Origin: Lathyrus oleraceus
Taxonomy: Eukaryota > Streptophyta > Magnoliopsida > Fabales > Fabaceae
Assembly: GCF_024323335.1 (NCBI RefSeq)
Contig: NC_066579.1
Location: forward strand, 355,701,400 to 355,765,399
DNA: 64,000 nt
Reading direction: 5' to 3'
Numbering within the stretch: the first letter of the stretch is position 1; each line of letters begins with the position of its first letter. Position numbers and translations under genes: made by a program. Under the pieces are notes generated by a model that searched no databases, was not told the DNA's origin, and saw nothing but the letters and a program-made list of their open reading frames with translations. Of this stretch, positions 56,761 through 64,000 are shown one piece after another.

Positions 56761-58518
56761 GGATAAGATGAATGAGTGCCGGTTAGTGAGCAACTATTCA
56801 TTTATGCCCCGAGGAAAAACAGGAGACAACCCAAATAGGCCAATTCAGGATCGATCCGAAAAGGCAGACTGGATCAAGACTCATCCTAATGAGGAAAGAA
56901 CTCAATAGGGAAAACCCATCCCATTAGGGAGGGAACGGAAGCAACCGTCACCCACGAGGATGTATCTCAGTGGGGAAATGGCAGGAAAGGATTGACACTT
57001 TCTACTTAAGGGGTAGACTCTACATGGAGAGATCAGACACACCCACATCTGCTAGGAGACTACTGGGGGGAGAAACAGGTTTTTCTTTCACCAACGGATG
57101 AGGAAATAAACCTCTCTGGGGGTACCAATCCTGAGTGCCGTCAGGAGCAACTGTAGCGAAAGCGCTGTACAGACGTCGAACAAGAAGCTGCCTCTGCCGG
57201 GGAGACGGTCTGATCGGGTTAACACATGAATGCATATGTTTGAATTTTTCTATGGCGTAATGCTCCATTATGAATGGAAATGCTACGCGATTTGAAGATG
57301 CAATGATCACTATATGCAAAATGCAAAGTGAATGAAAACCCCGCTAGGGAGCCCACTGATCAAATACTCCACTCTGCGGGGAGACTTTGCTGAGGAAATC
57401 TGCTTGATGAAAACTCTGTAGGGAGAGCACTGACTTCTCACTCATGCTGGAGAACAGAGATACCAAGAATCAGCCAGATCTCTGGTGAAAATAGATAGGC
57501 ATCGATGAAGTTCCTCATGTCAACCACTCTGCTGAGGACCTACCTGAGAAAATGACGGAATACTGAGATGTCGATCCTCCAAATACCGAATCGTTGCAGA
57601 AAAGCATCCGTGCCAGGGAGAGGAGAAGACTGCTCTACTGGAGAGACGAAAATTGAAGTCTTCAGTACACCTACTGCTTGAGAACTGGCCCACGATAATG
57701 TCCAAAACAACAACCTTGCTGGGGATGCCCCACGATAGGGCTCAAACAACACTCTATTAGGGATGCCCCACCATAGGGCTAACAGAGACTTGGAGAAAAA
57801 TGTTGCACTGTCGGGGACATGAAGATGAACAACTTCAACCAACACTGCTCCGAGCAACCTCGCCGAGGAGTAACCATGAAAAGGTTCTACAAGACAAAGA
57901 TACAGTCGTGCTCGAGATACGAGCAATTGTCTTACCCGTCTGTAATCATACCACCCTTGGGAGAGCACTGCGGGTCTCCTAGGTATCCTTTCATCATTGT
58001 GAATGTTCACTTTGTTTAAGAACAATTTTGTGAAAATTTTTGTTTATTTTGAAAACAATGATACTTTATCAATTAAAACATGCAAAACATTTGTTGAGTT
58101 GAAACAAATAAGAGTGCAAATAATGGGGTAAAAGCTCAAATCGATGTGATGGAATGGTAGTCTGCAAATGGCGAGACTCCATAGATCTGTACAAGTTTGA
58201 AATCGGTGATATATATTGGAGAGGGCTACATTGAACATAATGACCTTTCCTCTACCATTCTGAATCTCGATGTATTCGGAGCTTCGGTCGACGACGCATA
58301 GAGAATTCCTGGCGGATGACAGATATAGAACACGGTCTTGTCAAGATGCAGTTACTTGCCAAATCCCTAATTTTTGCCTAGATTTCCCCGGTGTGAGGCG
58401 CTCAATCTAGCGAGATGCAAATTCTTTTTTCAATGTCTCTAACTTTTGCCTAGATCGCCCTTTCGGGTTTTCAATCCACCGAGACGCTCCTTTTTGCCTA
58501 AGTTACCCTTTGGGGTGT
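56761..58518 (-). other. Rest of the 3' UTR of element 3, no gene
   Basis: CTGGGGA-type phrases are scattered through 56930-57800 on the plus strand, as in the 3' UTR of element 1. The stretch 58370-58520 has GCCCTTTCGGGTTTTCAATC-like repeats matching 3300-3380 of element 1. The one open frame of note (57540-58025) has no recognisable product. Confidence 0.6.
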
Positions 58519-58856
58519 TCAACTTAGCGAGCTGTTTTGCTTTTTTTTATTTAGGCTAAGTATTTCTTGACTGCATCTGGATTCACAGGACGAGTGAACT
58601 TCTTCATCCATTGCTGTAAGTGTCAAAGCACCGCCTGAAAAGGCTCTCTTGAAAACATATGGACGTTCATAGCTTGGAGTCCACTTGCCCCTGGAATCGG
58701 GCACGAAAGACAAGACTTTCTTGAGCACAAGGTCATTTTCTCAGAACTCGAGACTCGACCTTCTAGTCGAATGCTTTCGTCACTCTCTGCTGATATAACT
58801 GACCATGACACCTGGCAGTTAATCTCTTCTTTTCGATCGAATTTAGCATCAGTCAA
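58519..58856 (-). pseudogene. Integrase C-terminal fragment (element 3)
   Basis: LKKVLSFVPDSRGKWTPSYE, RPYVFKRAFSGGALTLTAMD and then a frame-shifted terminus SRCSQEILSL correspond to the integrase tail seen at 3498-3842. The upstream part (CHGQLYQ-like region) is in another frame. The catalytic core is absent. Both deleted elements keep just this part of integrase. Confidence 0.8.
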
Positions 58857-59211
58857 CTTGGGACTTTGAGGGTGCTATTTTTCCTTTGTTTTTTCTCTTG
58901 ATTTTGCTTTTGATTTCTTTTGATTTCTTTTGCACCCTTTCTTTCTTTGTTTTTTTTTTTGATTGATTTTTTTTTTGATGCCCCAGTTGGCTGTTCTGCT
59001 GATTCTCGAGATGCACCTGAGTGATCTTCTTTTCTTGCTCAAGAAGTCGGGAAATCTCGTCAGGAATCCCTTCAACATCATCTTCTTCTACTTCGAATAC
59101 AGGGAATTCAAAATTGGGAGATGACGTCCGATCATTATGTTCAATGGGTTTGAGAAACAACCTGCATAATGATTTCGATATGAAAAACTTTTTGGAAAAC
59201 AAACAAGACAA
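58857..59211 (-). pseudogene. RT linker scrap with possible 3' splice site (element 3)
   Basis: NFEFPVFEVEEDDVEGIPDE and ISRLLEQEKKITQVHLENQQ form the acidic linker that precedes reverse transcriptase in this lineage. It then degenerates into a Lys-rich, low-complexity run and the polymerase is missing. On the minus strand ATTATGCAG just before GTTGTTTCTC (near 59163) looks like the acceptor of the Ogre intron. Confidence 0.65.
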
Positions 59212-59597
59212 TCGTTATGCAGATGAAAAGATTGCTTTTATTCCTGTTTTTAGGGTTTTTTGTGATCACCAATTTCATGCAAAAAGCGAAAAGGGAAAAC
59301 AATTGGAAAAACAAATGTTTAACATGCATTTACTTGAATGAAAATATCATTGCACAAAATGTTGCCAACAATGTCATCACTTCTCCTTTTGGCATGGGAG
59401 AAGGGTTTTTAAACAAAGTGATTATTACTCTGACTTATGAACAACTGTAGGAACGCCCACAGTGACCCAATTGTGATAGATCCCACCAGGGATAACAACT
59501 GTCAAAATCTCTTGCATTAGTAGCTTCTGCTTTTGATCAACCCTCTTTGTTGAAGACCTCAGGAGAAAAGCCAACGCCAGCCCGCGACTTGTTATCT
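59212..59597 (-). other. Former protease/intron interval of element 3, no intact coding
   Basis: The protease DTG region is gone. What remains is AT-rich with short open frames. Confidence 0.5.
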
Positions 59598-60431
59598 TCA
59601 AGCTTGATTAACACGGGGACCCAAGTCTTCAAAGTTCAGAATACCTGACTGCACGAGGTCTTGAACCTTCATTTTCAACTGAAAGCAACTATCCACATCA
59701 TGACCAGGAGCACCCGAATGATACACACAATGCTGCTCAGGCCTATACCACCACCGAGGGTTGACGGGTATAGCCGGCGGGTCTCTGGGAGTAATCAAGT
59801 TCCGCTCTATCAACGAGGGATACAGCTCTGCGTATGACATAGGGATCGGGTCAAAAATGACCCTCTTCCTCTCATTACTTGTACCGGCTTGATTATCATA
59901 GGGAGGCTGGTAAGCCTGCTGTTGCGGACGATGTTGCTGATGTTGATACCGCCGAGTTGGCCTTCCCTGTTGCTGTTGGGTTGCTGGAATAGTCACAGCG
60001 GCAGCTTGACGATATTGTCCTCTGTTCGCACTCCCTCGCCGGTGCACAGCATTTGTTTCACTCTCTCCCCTTTTGGGTGCCCCAGAGAATGGCTTCTTAG
60101 AATTCAACGAACTTGAAGAGCCACGATGGCGAACCGGAGTACGGGTTGCTCTGACATTAACAGTTTCTGTAGCAAGAGGCTGTCCATTGACTATGATACC
60201 CCTCAAATCATCATCCACGTCGTAGTTGTTGACGGGAATAGTGGCAGCAGCAATTTGATCATTAACGGGGACCCCCTCTGGTGAAGCACAGTTGGACGGA
60301 AGAATCACGGCTTCCAGTCTCTGGGCTAAGGCTCGCAGCTCCTCTTGCCCCTGAACAACTCCTTGCATCATCATCATAAACTGAGCCATGCTCGCCCTCA
60401 TCTCAGCCAACTCCGTCTGAACCTGATCCAT
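59598..60431 (-). pseudogene. gag: Gag with core domain deleted in frame (element 3)
   Basis: The 277-codon frame opens MDQVQTELAEMRASMAQFMM and closes with a CHHC-type knuckle (CVYHSGAPGHDVDSC) and KVQDLVQSGILNFEDLGPRV. Between RTPVRHRGSSSSLNSKKPFS the central retrotransposon gag domain (about 230 residues in element 1) is missing, yet the frame stays open. It has the Gln-rich middle (HQQHRPQQQAYQPPY). Such a protein could not form the usual capsid lattice. It may be a dead remnant or a deliberately short Gag of a non-autonomous family. Confidence 0.78.
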
Positions 60432-60825
60432 GCTTCTGATGATTGAGTCTGGTTGAGTAACGATGCGGTCTCTGATCAGCTATCCTGCCTCACACAGGAA
60501 CCAGAGTGAGAAGCCCGAAATAGAACCCCTGTTATGCAATATGACATGAGTATGATGTTAATGCATATGATGTACATGAAATGATCAATTCTCAGGCATT
60601 CAAAGAGCCTGATTCATCTCAAGAAACGACAACCTGCAACAACACAAAGCAACAGGGAGATACAGAAACAACATACAACTGGGCAAGGAAAACAGAGAAA
60701 ATCTCATCTATAAATGAGCAGCTGGATCATACGACAAATATCCAAATATCCAACAAGGTACAACAAAAGAATCCCACCCAACAAGCCTGGGGGTGATTCT
60801 CAACATAGACATCAGGAAATACAAG
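60432..60825 (-). other. Spacer between ORF1 and gag (element 3)
   Basis: About 390 bp, no coding sequence recognised. ORF1 ends at 60826. Confidence 0.6.
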
Positions 60826-62466
60826 CTAAGACAAGTTACTTCCAGGAATGAGCGTCTTCAAGTAGTGACACTGGTCTATCAACAGTTTACACTCTGAACA
60901 TTCTGGCAAGGGAGTGATCTTCTCCTTCAACTGTCTTCTAAGCTCGACAACTTCTGCCCCAAGCTGGGTCTCTGATGCAAGTCTCTGGTCGACTTCCTTC
61001 TTCAACTGGATATCTTTGTCTCTGAGTTGCTTCTCTAAGTCTCTGATCTTCTTCAGATAACTGGCTTCAGATCTCTGTAATCTCAAACACTCTCTGCGCT
61101 CTGCATCTAGCAAATTCTCCATCTCTGAATAAGATCTCTTCTTACTCCTCACACCACCAACACCTGCACTCTGGGCATCTCTGAGTTGATGTGTCAAACT
61201 CAGCCTATCAGCTTTGGCTTGATACAACTCCATCTGGGCATCTTGCTCTTTCTCCTTCAGGCGACGATTCTCCATCAGAGCTTGCTTATACTGCTCAGCA
61301 GGCACAGTATCAGCAAGAATCAAGGGTGGTTGCACTTGCAACGGATTCATCCGATCGTAGGGCAACAACAAAGTTTCCACTCTCTTCTTCACCCAGTCAG
61401 TGTAATCAGGCATAGCAATGGCAAACTTCTTCCCTAAGACGGATCCATCTCTGACGCCAATAGACTTCCAAGCTCTTCCAATCTGCTCCAATCTAACAGA
61501 GTCAGTACGCTTCTCAAAATACACACTATCGGCTATCTCAGCTTCAAGTGGCCTTCTACTAATAATGAACCCCAACTGGCGAAGAGAAAGAACCGGGTTG
61601 TAATTGATGCAACCCTTGGTCCCCACAAGTGGCACGTTCCGAAATTCTCCACAACTCATAATAACATCCCGCACGTCCATCCGGTATGAATGCCATCTGA
61701 TGTCATATGAAGTAAGAGACATCACCCTCTGAGTCCACCTATAAGTGCTCTGAGCATCAACAAACGGCCCACTGACTGGCAGGAGAGACATGAACCATCT
61801 GAGCAAAAGTGGGAGACAACACCTGATAGCCCCACCCTTACCATGCCTACTGTGGATAGCATAGTAAGTGTCAGCTAACAGAGTAGGGACTCGATTCCCT
61901 CCAATGAAGATGCAGACTGCAGCATAGTCAATAAAGGTGGGCATACTCGGAAACAGGACGATCCCATAGATCATAACAGCTAGCTGGGCACGAAAAGCTT
62001 CCCAATTCCCCTTCTCTGCTTCTCCTCTAGCAGCTCTCAGCAGAAACTTCAAAGGCAAACCAACAGTATTCCCACTGGTCTTCCAACTATCACTGATCTC
62101 TCGAACACTCAGATGCAAAACCTTAGCAACAAACCTGAAGTCAACTTCCTTCGGTACGTCCAAGAAAGGAATCTGATGCTGAATAGGGACACCCAACAGA
62201 ATGGAGTACTCCTCGAGAGTAGGCGCCAACTGATAGTCCTGGAAAGTGAAACATCTAAGCTCTGGGTCATAGAACTGAAGAAGCGTCTGTAACGGCACCG
62301 GGTCAACTACCATCTTCAACAAAGTCAACAGATCCCCATACTGGTCAATGAACCCCTTCAGATGATCACTGGTCACCAAACTACTCAACTCAATCAGGGA
62401 CGTCAGAGGCTCACGGTGAAAGCTATAGGAACAAGTCTTCCGCTTCGGCTCTGGGACTGTTGCCAT
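60826..62466 (-). CDS. Ogre ORF1 protein (546 codons plus stop)
   Basis: I start at 62466 (MATVPEPKRKTCSYSFHREP); the 61 upstream codons of the open frame are low-complexity leader. N-terminal two thirds: a globular region with LLQFYDPELRCFTFQDYQLA, PTLEEYSILLGVPIQHQIPF, IYGIVLFPSMPTFIDYAAV, RCCLPLLLRWFMSLLP and YNPVLSLRQLGFII. The block FTFQDYQLAPTLEEYSILLG resembles the FHLPFGEMTVTLxD motif of plant mobile domain proteins. The C-terminal 170 residues are charged and heptad-like (EQYKQALMENRRLKEKEQDA, LKKIRDLEKQLRDKDIQLKK), probably a coiled coil. ORF1 upstream of gag is a hallmark of Ogre, with unknown function. It is uninterrupted although gag and pol are wrecked. Confidence 0.88.
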   Translation of the reverse strand: MATVPEPKRKTCSYSFHREPLTSLIELSSLVTSDHLKGFIDQYGDLLTLLKMVVDPVPLQTLLQFYDPELRCFTFQDYQLAPTLEEYSILLGVPIQHQIPFLDVPKEVDFRFVAKVLHLSVREISDSWKTSGNTVGLPLKFLLRAARGEAEKGNWEAFRAQLAVMIYGIVLFPSMPTFIDYAAVCIFIGGNRVPTLLADTYYAIHSRHGKGGAIRCCLPLLLRWFMSLLPVSGPFVDAQSTYRWTQRVMSLTSYDIRWHSYRMDVRDVIMSCGEFRNVPLVGTKGCINYNPVLSLRQLGFIISRRPLEAEIADSVYFEKRTDSVRLEQIGRAWKSIGVRDGSVLGKKFAIAMPDYTDWVKKRVETLLLPYDRMNPLQVQPPLILADTVPAEQYKQALMENRRLKEKEQDAQMELYQAKADRLSLTHQLRDAQSAGVGGVRSKKRSYSEMENLLDAERRECLRLQRSEASYLKKIRDLEKQLRDKDIQLKKEVDQRLASETQLGAEVVELRRQLKEKITPLPECSECKLLIDQCHYLKTLIPGSNLS

Positions 62467-63270
62467 CTCTATCAGTGAATCAAGCTCTGGAATGTACCTG
62501 AGAAATGATATGCATGCAGGGATTAGTTTTTTTCCTTTTTCTTTTTTCATTTTTTTCAATTTTTCTTTTATTGCTTTTCTTTTGAAAAATAAACATGCTA
62601 TGATGCACATGATGCAGACACGACTGGCAAGTTGTGCATCTCTGAACACAGGATCGAAGCTTCGGCTCGAACTCTGATCACAAACATCTGAAACCCAAAG
62701 TCAACTGGTCAACTGTCATCTGAACCCAATCTGAGAAACTGAGTCACCAACAGGAACACACTGAGTTACCAACTAGTCACCAACAGTCACCATCTGTACC
62801 TGTTAAAATGATCATCCCTCCCCACTCACGGGTGTCATCTAGGCCAGGGTAAGGTTGAGAGAAACGCAGGATAAACAACCCTTTCAAGAATATCATCCTG
62901 TGCACACCAGATGTATGCACCGATAATACCCCATCAGAGTCTGAACTGCTCGTGATATCAATGTTCCGCTAAGTGGCGTACACCACCCGCTTCCCATGAA
63001 TCACTCTATTCCTAGGTTTCCTAGATTGCACTCATAGCCTGGGTATTGGGCCTTTTACCTCATGGAACTCCCACCCCAAACAGAGAAACACAGCCAGCAC
63101 AGCAGATGAATATGCATGAATGCAAACATCAAGGCACACCATAAATGCAAACAATAAATGAAATGAATGCAATAAACAACACAGCAAAAAGCAACCAAAG
63201 CCCTAACCTAGAGAGCGCTAGGAGAGACTCGCTTAGGGAAGATGGACCAGCACAGGTCAACTTCTGTATT
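62467..63270 (-). other. 5' leader of element 3
   Basis: Between the primer-binding site and ORF1; AT-rich at 62520-62580. Only short open frames. Confidence 0.6.
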
Positions 63271-63288
63271 TCCCCAGCAGAGTCGCCA
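63271..63288 (-). other. Primer-binding site of element 3
   Basis: TGGCGACTCTGCTGGGGA on the minus strand, two bases after the LTR end. It is identical to that of element 1 although the LTRs are of different families. Confidence 0.88.
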
Positions 63289-63290
63289 GC

Positions 63291-64000
63291 TGTCGCATTA
63301 CGCGAAAAACCGGCGGGAAACGAAGAACAACAGAGCCGCCACCGTGCGTTATTTATCCCAAAAGAGGGAAAGGAAACGCTCAGAGTAAACCTGGAAAAGA
63401 CATGGTCTCGCGACCAAAGAGAATGGGATCGGGAGTCAGTTATGCGAAGGGAAGGTATTAGCACCCCTACGCATCCGTCGTACTCGACGGGATCCACGCA
63501 CAATAGGAAGGGAAATGGTTGCTAAAACACTGCTCAAATAAACATCTATACAGGCTGAAAGAGACACAGGATTACAGACAAGACTGAACTCGGCAGGATA
63601 TCGCATCCTGGGCCTACTTAGTCTATCAGGCATAGACATCAGAGTCAAAGTAGTTCAGACCGGGGAAACAACACATGCTCGCTAGGATGTCGCATCCTAT
63701 GCATACGTATCTCCTTTGGACGAAGGAGAATCAGAGCATTCGTAGCTCGGCTAACACGCACACAAACAAACACAGGCAAAGGCAAACATGGAGCCTGAAC
63801 GCCAATCACTGGGCTTACATCAGCATCCGAACCAAATGAACTCACACTAGAACCCGAACGCCACTCGATGGACTTACATCAGCTTCCAAGCACACAACAA
63901 GACACAGGAAGAAGAAGGGTCTCGATTGCAACTAGGGCAAGAGAAAGAGGAGGTCTCAATCGCAACGAGGGCGAGAGAAAAGCATTAGTGTTAGTTGTTA
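63291..64000 (-). repeat. 5' LTR of element 3, 3' end only
   Basis: It aligns with 42519-43228 at a constant offset of 20772. Modules: AGTA-loop stem 63475-63490, nested stems 63614-63653 and 63704-63745. The rest lies beyond the window. Confidence 0.9.

Larger units (their letters stand above)
42519..64000 (-). mobile_element. Ogre-like element 3, non-autonomous, with intact ORF1
   Basis: Minus-strand order: 5' LTR (63291 to beyond 64000), primer-binding site 63271-63288, leader, ORF1, deleted gag, RT-linker scrap, integrase C-terminus, long repetitive 3' UTR, polypurine tract 53587-53599, and 3' LTR 53586-42519 (interrupted by a solo LTR). The gag core, protease, reverse transcriptase, RNase H and integrase core are missing. 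By eye the two LTRs differ at about 6 of 710 aligned positions, so insertion is recent. The left target-site copy is GATAG (42514-42518). Confidence 0.88.

Noticed and set aside
57540..58025. 161-codon minus-strand frame
   Set aside because: Lies in the 3' UTR of element 3, no recognisable motif, and no counterpart seen in the other elements.

Overview
This is plant nuclear DNA, most likely from a legume of the tribe Fabeae (pea, vetch, lentil or faba bean). The evidence is an almost continuous nest of giant Ty3/gypsy LTR retrotransposons of the Tat/Ogre type: LTRs of 1.8 to 6.2 kb, a polypurine tract GAATAGGGGCAGC directly before TGTAACACC, a primer-binding site TGGCGACTCTGCTGGGGA, an extra ORF1 upstream of gag, and long 3' untranslated regions made of tandem repeats. 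One complete cellular gene is visible, the GINS subunit SLD5. No CRISPR array, operon, tRNA gene or rRNA gene was seen.

Layout. (1) 1-11233: a minus-strand Ogre-like element whose 3' LTR runs off the left edge. It keeps gag, a broken protease and an RNase H piece, but most of the reverse transcriptase and the integrase core are deleted. (2) 11234-19830: an older plus-strand element with 3' UTR and 3' LTR. It is interrupted by a 4.8-kb solo LTR (11909-16714, target duplication CCGTT). (3) 19831-21700: a plant-mobile-domain (MAIN-like) gene on the minus strand, cut at its 3' end by the LTR of element 2. (4) 22430-23760: a decayed minus-strand Ty1/copia element. (5) 24020-26310: an intact six-exon SLD5 gene with a SINE in intron 2, a GC-AG last intron and an E2F-type site upstream. 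(6) 26860-32003: a 5.1-kb solo LTR of a second LTR family. (7) 32004-39057: a copia-type LTR, microsatellites, and a decayed gypsy element with 230-bp and 52-bp tandem arrays into which a complete Cassandra TRIM (5S-rRNA-like LTRs, target duplication GTAAG) inserted. (8) 39058-64000: a truncated LTR, into which a young non-autonomous Ogre-like element (42519 to beyond 64000) inserted. Its 3' LTR in turn carries a 6.2-kb solo LTR (47312-53508). This element keeps an open ORF1 of about 546 codons, although its gag core and almost all of pol are gone.

The most interesting signal is not a gene. The 3' third of every large LTR here carries a module of inverted repeats: a nested CTACG...CGTAG stem, a GGATG-type hairpin, a 6-bp stem with an invariant AGTA loop, and a GGTG...CACC stem. 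Copies differ in stem sequence but keep pairing, which looks like compensatory change in a functional RNA structure. A fifth inverted repeat, GTGTGACA-N5-TGTCACAC, recurs mid-LTR with one paired substitution. In addition, the 3' UTRs contain segments complementary to the primer-binding site, and U5 contains a second partial copy of that site.

All coordinates and comparisons were read by eye. Domain identities rest on recognised motifs, not searches.
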